64,000 bases of DNA from Georgenia_A wangjunii (GTDB taxonomy: Bacteria > Actinomycetota > Actinomycetes > Actinomycetales > Actinomycetaceae): the NCBI RefSeq assembly GCF_036421915.1, contig NZ_JAZGOM010000004.1; one strand, 5' to 3'. Position 1 is the first letter of the stretch, and the number at the start of each line of letters is the position of its first letter. The notes below the pieces were generated by a model. It was not told where the DNA came from. It saw nothing but the letters and a program-made list of their open reading frames with translations, and made no database searches. Positions 9,014 through 18,258 of the stretch are shown here, piece after piece. Both the position numbers and the translations under genes were made by a program.

Positions 9014-9240
9014 CGCAGGTCCTCGATGTCCTCAACGATGTTGTCCGCCTCGGGCCCGACGACGACCTGCACCGCGTTGCCCTGCTGGACGACGCCGAAG
9101 GCGCCGGCGGAGCGCAGCGAGGCCTCGTCGACCTTGCTCGGGTCGGTGACCTCGACGCGGATACGGGTGATGCAGGCCTCGAGGTCGACGATGTTCCCGT
9201 CGCCGCCGAGAGCCGCGAGGATGGACTCTGCCTTGCTCAT
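9010..9240 (-). CDS. PTS glucose/GlcNAc-type EIIB component (copy 1)
   Basis: A 76-residue EIIB of the glucose superfamily. The phosphorylated Cys is in LEACITRIRVEV, and the domain continues through GAFGVVQQGNAVQVVVGPEAD as expected. EIIB transfers phosphate from EIIA to the sugar bound by EIIC at the membrane. The start is ATG 9240, with GAGGAG 6 nt upstream; a longer frame to 9258 adds only MDEEHI. First gene of the EIIB-EIIA-HAD operon, with a promoter and candidate DasR-like operator just upstream. A second EIIB lies 158 bp away in the next transcription unit. Confidence 0.93.
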   Translation of the reverse strand: MSKAESILAALGGDGNIVDLEACITRIRVEVTDPSKVDEASLRSAGAFGVVQQGNAVQVVVGPEADNIVEDIEDLR

Positions 9241-9323
9241 GATGTGCTCCTCATCCACGGCACCGGCGGCCGCAATTCGTGACGGCCTCGGTCGCCCGTG
9301 AGCCGCGCTCTCACCTGGACCCC

Positions 9324-9371
9324 GCTGGTCCAGACGACTAGATCAGACAGTCCGGCGCCCCACCGTGTCAA
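9324..9371 (-). promoter_or_regulatory. Promoter with DasR/NagR-like operator for EIIB-EIIA-HAD
   Basis: On the minus strand TTGACA (9366-9371), an 18-nt spacer and a -10 TCTGAT are followed directly by an imperfect palindrome read on the plus strand as GCTGGTCCAGACGACT (9324-9339). This resembles the DasR-responsive element consensus ACTGGTCTAGACCACT at 13 of 16 positions. The operator would cover the transcription start. The same layout occurs upstream of the divergent EIIC gene. Confidence 0.7.
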
Positions 9372-9397
9372 GCGGTGACGCGCCGTGCCGACGCCGT

Positions 9398-9652
9398 TCA
9401 CTCACCGGGCTCGAGGGCGCCCCACGTGAGCTCCGCGAGGTCGCTCGCGAGGAGGTCCGCCTCCGGTCCGACGACGACCTGGACGACGCGCCCGCGCACG
9501 AGCACCCCGTGGCACCCGGCGGAGCGGAGCACCCGGGGGTCGACGTGGTCCGGGTTCTCCACCTCGGCGCGCAGGCGAGTCACGCAGGGCTCGATCTCGC
9601 GGACGTTCTCCACACCGCCGAGGCCGGCGAGGATGTGCTGGATGTCCTTCAT
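9398..9652 (-). CDS. PTS glucose/GlcNAc-type EIIB component (copy 2)
   Basis: An 84-residue EIIB paralogue with the phospho-Cys in IEPCVTRLRAEV and the same fold signature (SAGCHGVLVRGRVVQVVVGPEAD). The ATG start at 9652 has GGGAGGTG shortly upstream and overlaps the stop of the GntR gene (ATGA), so it is translated with the regulator rather than with EIIA. Why the locus holds two EIIBs is not clear from sequence: they may serve different EIIC proteins, or copy 2 may be tied to sensing. It is more diverged and has a longer C-terminal tail than copy 1. Confidence 0.9.
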   Translation of the reverse strand: MKDIQHILAGLGGVENVREIEPCVTRLRAEVENPDHVDPRVLRSAGCHGVLVRGRVVQVVVGPEADLLASDLAELTWGALEPGE

Positions 9653-10440
9653 ATGACACCTCCCTGTGTCGCGGCCAGCGTGGCACGGGTGCCCGCCGCC
9701 TCGGGTGTGCCGCGCCGCCCCGGCTGGCGGTGCGGCGGGAGCAGCGTGGGGCTCGGCGCACTGACCGGTACCCACAGCGAGTAGCGGTCGCCGCGGTAGA
9801 TCGACCGCGAGTACTCCACCGCGACGTCGTCGCTGAACGTGCGGCGTGCGATCCGCAGGCCCGGGGCGCCGGGCCTGACCGCGAGCATCTCCGCCTCCGC
9901 CGGGCCGACCGTCACGGCCTCGATCGTGTCCTCGCCCCACGACGGCGCGAGACCGCGCTCGCTCAGCGCGCGGAAGACGTTGGGCGGGGGGCCCTCGTCG
10001 AAGAGGTCGGGCGCGAGGATCGTCGGCACCCACGTCTCCTCGAGCGCCATGGGGCGCCCGTCGGCGAGCCGGATGCGGTGGAGGTAGTAGACCTCCTCGA
10101 CCGACGTGCGCTCGAGGGCCTCCGCGACGTCAGCCGGCGGGCGGACGCGCTCGGCCCGCAGCACGCGCGTCTCCGGCTCCTTGCCCCGGCGGCGCATCTC
10201 CTCCTCGAACGGGGTGAGCCGGAGCTGGAGGTCCACCTTCGGCTGGGCGACGAAGGTGCCCCGGCCCTGGACCCGCTCCAGCGCCCCCTCGACGACGAGC
10301 GCGTCGACCGCCTGGCGCACGGTCATCCTGGAGACGCCGAAACGCTCGCAGAGCGAGCGCTCCGACGGGATCGACGAGCCGACCGGCAGACCGTCGGAGA
10401 TGAGCCCGCGCAGGTACTCCCGGACAGTCACGTACTTCAT
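9649..10440 (-). CDS. GntR/HutC-family regulator of amino-sugar PTS (DasR/NagR-like)
   Basis: A 263-residue regulator. Residues 1-75 form the winged helix-turn-helix of the GntR family (PSERSLCERFGVSRMTVRQAVDAL, split here by its wing GRGTFVAQ), and about 95-240 form a UTRA effector domain. HutC-type members such as DasR and NagR bind phosphorylated amino sugars and release DNA. Start is ATG 10440, where family homology begins (MKYVTVREYL); the frame continues upstream without support. Two matching DasR-like operators flank this gene at 9324-9339 and 10555-10570, in both promoters of the locus, so local control of the PTS is the natural role. The C-terminal 25 residues are low complexity. Confidence 0.9.
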   Translation of the reverse strand: MKYVTVREYLRGLISDGLPVGSSIPSERSLCERFGVSRMTVRQAVDALVVEGALERVQGRGTFVAQPKVDLQLRLTPFEEEMRRRGKEPETRVLRAERVRPPADVAEALERTSVEEVYYLHRIRLADGRPMALEETWVPTILAPDLFDEGPPPNVFRALSERGLAPSWGEDTIEAVTVGPAEAEMLAVRPGAPGLRIARRTFSDDVAVEYSRSIYRGDRYSLWVPVSAPSPTLLPPHRQPGRRGTPEAAGTRATLAATQGGVI

Positions 10441-10517
10441 GCTCGGCCCCGCTCCCCGTCGGTCCCCGACGATGAAAATTGTTACCAAACGTTGTTCCGG
10501 CGCTCCCTGTGAGGTGC

Positions 10518-10590
10518 TTGACACCAAGCATCGCCAAGCGATCTAGTTAGCACAACTGGTCCAGACATCCCAGTAGACGTCTGGCCAGAC
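10518..10590 (+). promoter_or_regulatory. Promoter with DasR/NagR-like operator for PTS EIIC
   Basis: TTGACA (10518-10523), an 18-nt spacer and TCTAGT (10542-10547) form the promoter. The palindromic element ACTGGTCCAGACATCC (10555-10570) covers the expected transcription start, as in the EIIB promoter. A second, perfect 12-bp palindrome GTCTGGCCAGAC follows at 10579-10590 and may be an auxiliary operator. The EIIC start codon is 76 nt further on. Confidence 0.72.
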
Positions 10591-10665
10591 CATCCCCGCC
10601 CGGTTCTTCCCGGGCCACCAGATCGCGTAGCGGCACGCCGCGACCACCTCGACGAGGAGCATGAC

Positions 10666-12111
<1,446 letters not shown>

Positions 12112-12115
12112 GCCG

Positions 12116-12146
12116 CTGCCGGCCGGGGCACCGCGCCGGCCGGCAG
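12116..12146 (+). terminator. Terminator hairpin after PTS EIIC
   Basis: Perfect 11-bp stem CTGCCGGCCGG (12116-12126) with CCGGCCGGCAG (12136-12146), 4 nt after the EIIC stop codon. Confidence 0.6.
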
Positions 12147-12183
12147 GCGGTGAGCTGATCTACTGACCAGCTTGCATGCACGA

Positions 12184-12218
12184 GAAGGGCCCGGCACCTC
12201 ACAGGTGCCGGGCCCTTC
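12184..12218. terminator. Strong bidirectional hairpin between EIIC and malQ
   Basis: Perfect 16-bp stem starting GAAGGGCCCGGCACCT (12184-12199), 3-nt loop, complement at 12203-12218, then a T-containing tail. It lies between the convergent EIIC (+) and malQ (-) genes. Confidence 0.75.
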
Positions 12219-12274
12219 GGTCGTCCTTGTGCCTGCTGTACGCCGGCCGCCCGGGGACAGCCGGTGCGGGCGGG

Positions 12275-14437
12275 TCAGGCGAGGCGGTCGTCGTCGCCGA
12301 GGTGGGAGCGGACGGCGGCCACGAGCGAGAGCAGCCGGGCGGAGCCGGGCAGGTCCTCGACGAGGACGGCCGCCTCGGCGCCGTCCGCGAGCGGGAGCTT
12401 CCAGTTCGGGTACTCGGTGTCCGTCCCCGGCTGGTTCTGCGCCCGCCGCTCCCCCACCGCGTCGGTGAGCGAGACACCGACGAGCACCGACGGCGTGCGC
12501 ACGACGTACGCGTGGAGCGCCTCGACGACCTGCCGCTCGGTCGGGTCCTCACCGACGAGGCCCTCGTCCCGCAGCCGCTCGAGCGTGCGCTCCCGCTCCG
12601 TCCGGGCCTCGAGCCGCACCTTGGGCGCCGGGTCGGTCAGCAGCCCGAGCCGCTCCCGCAGGTCGACGTGCTCCTCGGCGAGGTATCCCGCCGTGGGAGG
12701 CAGGTCGTGGGTGTTGACGGTGGCGAGCACGAGCCGTCGGTAGTCCGCGGGCGGGAGCGGGTAGCCGTCGGTGTCCTTCTCGAACCACAGCACGGACGTG
12801 CCGAGGACACCGCGCTCGGTGAGGTAGCCACGCACCCACGGCTCGACGGTGCCGAGGTCCTCGCCGATGACGACGGCGCCCGCGCGGTGCGCCTCGAGGA
12901 GGAGCACCCCGACCATCGCCTCGTGGTCGTAGCGGACGTACGTGCCCTCGTCCGCGCCCGCGCCGTCGGGGATCCACCACAGGCGGAAGAGGCCGAGGAT
13001 GTGGTCGACGCGGATGGCGCCGGCGTGCCGGAGCACGGTGCGGGCCATGTCCCGCAGCGGGGCGTAGCCCTGGCGGGCGAGCGCGTCCGGGCGCCACGGC
13101 GGCTGGGACCAGTTCTGCCCCTGCTGGTTGTACATGTCCGGCGGCGCGCCGACGCCCATGCCCTGGGCGAAGGCCGACCGCATGCTCCACACGTCGGCGC
13201 CCTCGGGGTGCACACCGACCGCGAGGTCGTGCATGACGCCCATGCCCATGCCGGACTCCTTGGCGACGGCCTGCGCGCGCGCCAGCTGGCCGTCGGCCAC
13301 CCACTGGAGCCACACGTAGAAGTCGACCCGCTCGGCGAGCTCGCGGCGGGCCCTGAAGACCGCGGGCGAGGCCACGTCGTGCAGCTCGGTGGGCCACTCC
13401 TCGCCCTCGTACCTCTCGGCGAGCGCGCACCACAGGGCGAAGTCCTCGAGGCCCTGGCCCTGGTCGGCGCGGAAGCGGTCCATGTCCCGCTGGCGAGCGC
13501 GGGAGCGGCCGGCCGCGTAGATGACCTCGAGGGCCTGCCGCTTGGCGGACCACGCCGCGTCCCGGTCGATCGGCCCCGGGTCCTGGGCTGCGGGCCGCAC
13601 CTCGGCGGCCGCCCACTCGACGAGCGCCCGCTGCGGCCCGGGGAGGTAGGAGGTCTCCCGGATGTCCTCCGGGCGGATGTAGAGCGGGTTGACGAACCTG
13701 CGCGTGACCGGCAGGTACGGCGAGGGCGTCATGTGCCCCACCGGCTCCGCGGCGTGGAGGGGGTTGATGAGGAGGAAGTCGGCACCGAGCTCGCCGAAGA
13801 AGCTCGTCAGCTCGCCGAGGTCGGCGAGGTCGCCGATCCCCCACGACGTCCGCGAGCGCACCGAGTACAGCTGCGCCATGAACCCCCAGCCGCGGTCCTT
13901 GGCGAGCGCGGGCTCGGTGAGGCGGTCGGGCGTGACGGCGAGGACCGTCTGCTCGACACCGACCTCACCGTCGCCGACCTCGGCGACGATCATGTGCCAG
14001 CCGAGCGGGAGGTCGGCCGGCACGAGGAACGTCGCCCGCCCGGTGCGCACGCCGTCGACCGTGCGGGGCTCGACCCACAGGTCGAGCTGGGTGAGGTCGT
14101 GGCTCTCGCCGGCCTCCGTGTCGACGCGGATGCGGACGGGGGTGCCGTCCGGCACGTGCACGAGGAGGTGGTGGGTGCGGCCGGCGCGCAGCACGACGCT
14201 GGGCGGCAGCACCGAGCGCCACGGCGCGTCCTCGACCTCCGCGAGCGCCTGGGTGACGTCCGCGTCCGTCGCCGCCTCGACGCCGAGCGCGCCCAGCACG
14301 GCGCGGATCGTCGCGGCCCGGACCGTGCGGTGGTCGCCGGTGTAGTCCCAGAAGTCGGTCGCGACTCCATGTGCCTCAGCGAGGCGCCGGAGCTCGTCGC
14401 TCGGGGAGTCCACGTCCTGCGGGGTTGTCGTGCTCAC
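12275..14437 (-). CDS. malQ: 4-alpha-glucanotransferase (amylomaltase, GH77)
   Basis: A 720-residue GH77 enzyme that transfers maltosyl and longer glucan units between alpha-1,4-glucans, in glycogen and maltodextrin metabolism. The catalytic set is visible: nucleophile Asp in AIRVDHILGLFRLWW, acid/base Glu in VIGEDLGTVE, and the transition-state Asp in NTHDLPPTAGY. The N-terminal 150 residues form the extra beta-rich domain usual in actinobacterial MalQ, which explains the length over the 500-residue core. GTG start at 14437 was set from the beginning of homology (STTTPQDVDSPSDELRRLA); the open frame continues upstream only through noncoding sequence and the poly-G artefact. Confidence 0.95.
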   Translation of the reverse strand: MSTTTPQDVDSPSDELRRLAEAHGVATDFWDYTGDHRTVRAATIRAVLGALGVEAATDADVTQALAEVEDAPWRSVLPPSVVLRAGRTHHLLVHVPDGTPVRIRVDTEAGESHDLTQLDLWVEPRTVDGVRTGRATFLVPADLPLGWHMIVAEVGDGEVGVEQTVLAVTPDRLTEPALAKDRGWGFMAQLYSVRSRTSWGIGDLADLGELTSFFGELGADFLLINPLHAAEPVGHMTPSPYLPVTRRFVNPLYIRPEDIRETSYLPGPQRALVEWAAAEVRPAAQDPGPIDRDAAWSAKRQALEVIYAAGRSRARQRDMDRFRADQGQGLEDFALWCALAERYEGEEWPTELHDVASPAVFRARRELAERVDFYVWLQWVADGQLARAQAVAKESGMGMGVMHDLAVGVHPEGADVWSMRSAFAQGMGVGAPPDMYNQQGQNWSQPPWRPDALARQGYAPLRDMARTVLRHAGAIRVDHILGLFRLWWIPDGAGADEGTYVRYDHEAMVGVLLLEAHRAGAVVIGEDLGTVEPWVRGYLTERGVLGTSVLWFEKDTDGYPLPPADYRRLVLATVNTHDLPPTAGYLAEEHVDLRERLGLLTDPAPKVRLEARTERERTLERLRDEGLVGEDPTERQVVEALHAYVVRTPSVLVGVSLTDAVGERRAQNQPGTDTEYPNWKLPLADGAEAAVLVEDLPGSARLLSLVAAVRSHLGDDDRLA

Positions 14438-14541
14438 GCGTGCACCAGGCTCCTTCGTCTCCGTTCGGGCACGGCGACGCCGCCTCCGACTGGTCCCCGT
14501 GATCTTGCCAGAGCACGGGGATCTTGCCTGTCGGGCGGGCG

Positions 14542-14812
<271 letters not shown>

Positions 14813-14936
14813 TGCCCCGACCCACCACCACCCGTCAACCTGTGATCGCCCGCACTTCTCGCCCGCGGTCCCGGGTTGCGGCGCCCGGGAGGGGTCACAA
14901 TGGTCGGAACCCAGGCATACAGAACGGGAGCACAGC

Positions 14937-16658
14937 GTGAGCGAGCAGAAGCAGGCCCAGAACACCGGTGAGCGAGCCGCGGACGTCGAGACGGTCAGCG
15001 GCATCGGGGTGAGCCCGGGGCGCGCAGCCGGACCTGTCGCCCAGCTCGCCGGTGCGGTGACCGAGCCGGCCGCCGGCGCCTGCCTCGAGGGCGAGGAGGC
15101 GATCGAGGCCGCTGCCGCGGCCGTCGCGGAGCATGCCGTCAAGGTCGCTGCGGGGCTCAACGCCGCCGCGGAGGCCGCCAGCGGGGAGAGCAAGGAGGTC
15201 CTCGAGACCACTGCTCAGATGGCCGGTGACCCCACGCTCGTCAAGGTGGCCCAGGGCAAGGTGCGCGAGGGCACGAGCGCCCCGCGCGCCGTGTGGGAGG
15301 CCGCCGGCGCCGTCGCCGACCAGCTCGCCGCCCTCGGCGGGTACATGGCCGAGCGCGTCCGCGACGTCCAGGACGTCCGCGACCGCATCGTCGCCAGCCT
15401 CCAGGACCTGCCCATGCCGGGCGTCCCGCAGCGCGACGAGCCGTTCGTGCTCGTCGCCCTCGACCTCGCACCCGCGGACACCGCCCTCCTCGACCCGGAG
15501 AAGGTCCGCGCGATCGTCACGGCCGAGGGCGGGCCCACGTCCCACACGGCGATCCTCGCCCGGTCCCTCGGGATCCCGGCCATCGTCGGCGCGAGCGGCG
15601 CCCTCGAGGCCCTCACCGACGGCCGCCTCGTGCTCGTCGACGGCGCCGCGGGCACGGTCGTGCTCGACCCGTCGGACGAGGACGTCGCCGCCGCGGAGAA
15701 GCTCGCCGCCCAGGTGCGCACGTTCGACGGCGACGGCCGCACCGCCGACGACCACAAGGTGCAGCTGCTCGCCAACGTCGGCGACCCGGCCGGCGCGGCG
15801 AAGGCCGCCGAGGCGGGGGCCCAGGGCGTCGGCCTCTTCCGCACGGAGTTCTGCTTCCTCGACCGCGCGGACGAGCCGACCGTCGCCGAGCAGGTCGAGC
15901 AGTACCGGACGGTGCTCTCCGCCTTCCCCGGCAAGAAGGTCGTCGTCCGCACGCTCGACGCGGGTGCGGACAAGCCCATGCCGTTCCTCACCGACACCGA
16001 CGAGCCCAACCCGGCACTCGGGGTACGCGGCCTGCGCACGTCGTGGAGGAGCCCGCAGATCCTCGACAACCAGCTCCAGGCCATCGCCGAGGCCGCGGCC
16101 GCAGAGAGCGCCGACGTCTGGGTCATGGCGCCGATGATCGCCACGGTCCCTGAGACCGAGGACTTCGTCGCGGCCTGCGAGCGCCACGGGCTCGGCACCG
16201 CCGGCGTCATGGTCGAGGTGCCGAGCGCCGCCCTGCTCTCCGGGCCGATCCTCGCCCGCGCGGCGTTCGCGTCGATCGGGACGAACGACCTCACCCAGTA
16301 CACGATGGCCGCGGACCGCCTCCTCGGCTCCCTCGCCACCCTCTCCGACGCCTTCCAGCCGGCAGTCCTGCGGATGATCGAGGCGACGTGCCGGGGCGGC
16401 GAGCAGCAGGACCGGCCCGTGGGCGTGTGCGGCGAGGCTGCCGCGGACCCGGCCACCGCCGTCGTCCTCGTCGGGCTCGGCGTCTCGAGCCTGTCGATGT
16501 CCCCCCGCTCCCTCGCCGACGTCGCCGCGGTGCTCGCCGCGACCCCGTTCGCCCGGTGCCAGGAGCTCGCACAGGTCGCGGTCCAGTCCGAGTCGGCGGA
16601 CCAGGCGCGTGCCCGTGTGCGCGAGGGGCTGCCGATCCTGGCGGAGCTGGGCCTGTGA
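14937..16658 (+). CDS. ptsI: PTS Enzyme I (phosphoenolpyruvate-protein phosphotransferase)
   Basis: A 573-residue Enzyme I, the first PTS component, which takes phosphate from PEP on a histidine and passes it to HPr. The phospho-His is His203 in GGPTSHTAILARSLGIPAIVG (read with care: the motif spans about 199-219). PEP-binding marks follow: GVGLFRTEFCFL, MVEVPSAAL, IGTNDLTQYTMAADR and GVCGEAAADP. GTG start at 14937 has GGGAG 6 nt upstream. Its stop overlaps the globin start (GTGA), so ptsI leads a ptsI-glbO-tesB operon. It would serve the EIIA/EIIB/EIIC proteins at 8.5-12 kb; no HPr gene is in the window. Confidence 0.96.
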   Translation: MSEQKQAQNTGERAADVETVSGIGVSPGRAAGPVAQLAGAVTEPAAGACLEGEEAIEAAAAAVAEHAVKVAAGLNAAAEAASGESKEVLETTAQMAGDPTLVKVAQGKVREGTSAPRAVWEAAGAVADQLAALGGYMAERVRDVQDVRDRIVASLQDLPMPGVPQRDEPFVLVALDLAPADTALLDPEKVRAIVTAEGGPTSHTAILARSLGIPAIVGASGALEALTDGRLVLVDGAAGTVVLDPSDEDVAAAEKLAAQVRTFDGDGRTADDHKVQLLANVGDPAGAAKAAEAGAQGVGLFRTEFCFLDRADEPTVAEQVEQYRTVLSAFPGKKVVVRTLDAGADKPMPFLTDTDEPNPALGVRGLRTSWRSPQILDNQLQAIAEAAAAESADVWVMAPMIATVPETEDFVAACERHGLGTAGVMVEVPSAALLSGPILARAAFASIGTNDLTQYTMAADRLLGSLATLSDAFQPAVLRMIEATCRGGEQQDRPVGVCGEAAADPATAVVLVGLGVSSLSMSPRSLADVAAVLAATPFARCQELAQVAVQSESADQARARVREGLPILAELGL

Positions 16659-17059
16659 CCGCCCACAACCTCGCGGCTCAGCGGACCGCGTACGAGGCCC
16701 TCGGCGGCCGGGCGGCGTTCGAGACGCTCGTGCGTCGCTTCTACGAGGGCGTGCGCACGGACGACCTCCTCGCGCCGATGTACCCCGAGGACGACTTCGA
16801 GGGCGCCGTCCAGCGCCTGACGGGGTTCCTCGAGCAGTACTGGGGTGGTCCGACGACGTACTCCGAGCAGCGCGGGCACCCCCGCCTGCGGATGCGCCAC
16901 GGCGCGTACCGGGTCACGCCCGCCGCCCGCGACCGCTGGCTCGCCCACATGCGGGCCGGCGTGGACGAGCTCGCGCTCTCGCCGGAGCTCGACGCCATGC
17001 TCTGGGACTACCTCGAGCGGGCCGCGCACTCCCTCGTCAACGCCCCGGAGGAGAGGTGA
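16655..17059 (+). CDS. glbO: Truncated hemoglobin, group II (GlbO-like)
   Basis: A 134-residue 2-over-2 globin. Features of group II are present: the B-helix Tyr in LVRRFYEGV, the YPEDD turn, the proximal His in RHGAYRVTPAARDRW with the G8 Trp in RWLAHM, and the YWGGPTTYSEQRGHP segment. Such haem proteins bind oxygen and react with peroxide or nitric oxide; in mycobacteria GlbO associates with the membrane and respiratory chain. The GTG start at 16655 overlaps the ptsI stop, and its stop overlaps the tesB start, which indicates translational coupling in a three-gene operon. A longer frame upstream lies inside ptsI and is not real. Confidence 0.94.
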   Translation: MTAHNLAAQRTAYEALGGRAAFETLVRRFYEGVRTDDLLAPMYPEDDFEGAVQRLTGFLEQYWGGPTTYSEQRGHPRLRMRHGAYRVTPAARDRWLAHMRAGVDELALSPELDAMLWDYLERAAHSLVNAPEER

Positions 17060-18003
17060 GCGGCGCCGAGGAGGTCACTGGTCCCGTCGAGGACAGCGCC
17101 CTCGGTGAGACGCCGACGGCGGCGCTCGCCGCGGTCCTGCAGGCCCTCGACCTCGAGCGCACGGGGGAGGACACATTCGTCGGCACCTCCCTGCCCCAGC
17201 TCAACGGCCGGGTCTACGGCGGTCAGGTCCTCGCCCAGTCCCTCATCGCCGCCGGCCGGACCGTCGCCGACGCCGGGCTCGACGCGGCCCGCCTGCCCCA
17301 CTCGGTCCACGGGTACTTCCTCCGCCCGGGCGACCTCGAGGTGCCCATCACCTTCGAGGTGGAGCGGATGCGGGACGGGCGCTCGTTCAGCGCCCGGCGG
17401 ACGCACGCCATCCAGAAGGGCAAGCCGATCCTGTCGATGATCACCTCGTTCCAGGTGAGCCAGGAGGGCCTCGAGCACGCCGAGACGGCGCCCGACGTGC
17501 CTGCCCCCGAGGACCTGCCGAGCGCCGTCGACCTCTTCAACGGGCTCGACCACCCGGCGGCGCGGTTCCTCGCCCGCACCGGGGCGTTCGACGTCCGCCA
17601 CGTCGAGCGGCACCTCTACCTCGGGGCGGGAGGCCCTGCGCAGGAGACGCAGGCGCTGTGGATGCGCGCCCGGGGGCGGGTCGAGGGGGACGAGCTCCTC
17701 CACCGCGCGCTGCTCGCCTACTCGTGCGACCAGGTCATGCTCGAGCCCGTCATGCGCCGGCACGAGCTGGGGTGGATGAGCCCGGGCCTGAGCGTCGCGA
17801 GCCTCGACCACGCGATGTGGTGGCACCGGCCCGTGCGCACCGACGAGTGGCTCCTCTACGTCCAGAGCTCGCCGAGTGCGCAGGGCGGGCGCGGGCTCGG
17901 GATCGCCAAGGTCTTCGACCGCGCCGGCGCGCTCGTCGCGACCGTCTCTCAGGAGGGCATGGTCCGGGTGCCCGCCGACGGCGCCTCACGCACGGGCGGC
18001 TGA
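17056..18003 (+). CDS. tesB: Acyl-CoA thioesterase II (TesB family)
   Basis: A 315-residue double hot-dog thioesterase that hydrolyses medium to long acyl-CoA to free acid and CoA. The two hot-dog repeats can be followed: GRVYGGQVLAQSLIAAGRTV and SVHGYFLRPGD in the first half, and LLHRALLAYSCDQVMLEP with SLDHAMWWHRP in the second. The active-site strand reads WLLYVQSSPSAQGGRGL; the position of the usual Asp (LLYDQESPSA in many homologues) is Val here. GTG start at 17056 has GGAGGAGAG just upstream and overlaps the globin stop. The last codons run into a 31-bp tandem repeat. Confidence 0.92.
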   Translation: MSGAEEVTGPVEDSALGETPTAALAAVLQALDLERTGEDTFVGTSLPQLNGRVYGGQVLAQSLIAAGRTVADAGLDAARLPHSVHGYFLRPGDLEVPITFEVERMRDGRSFSARRTHAIQKGKPILSMITSFQVSQEGLEHAETAPDVPAPEDLPSAVDLFNGLDHPAARFLARTGAFDVRHVERHLYLGAGGPAQETQALWMRARGRVEGDELLHRALLAYSCDQVMLEPVMRRHELGWMSPGLSVASLDHAMWWHRPVRTDEWLLYVQSSPSAQGGRGLGIAKVFDRAGALVATVSQEGMVRVPADGASRTGG

Positions 18004-18077
18004 CCCCGCCTGCACCTCACGCACGGGCGCCCGACCCTGCCTGCGCCCTCGCGGGCGGGCGGCTGACCCTGCGCGCG
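17984..18077. repeat. 31-bp tandem repeat, three degenerate units
   Basis: Units at 17984-18014, 18015-18045 and 18046-18077, each built on CCTCACGCACGGGCGG with a CTGACCC core and CTGC ending. The first unit encodes the C-terminus of TesB (ASRTGG) and the others are noncoding, so the array grew out of the 3' end of the gene. Confidence 0.75.
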
Positions 18078-18258
18078 TGCCCCGGTCGCGACGCGAGCCA
18101 GCGCCCCGCCGGGGCGAGGCGCGACCGGCGGGCGCCGGGCGACGGTTGGCGCGCGGCGCGGGGCCGTCGAGATGCGCGTGGGCACCTACAGGCGCACAGT
18201 GTCCCTCCCGCGCCGGGCGGCATCGACGCCGGCGCCCGGCAGGTCATCGGGGGCTCCG

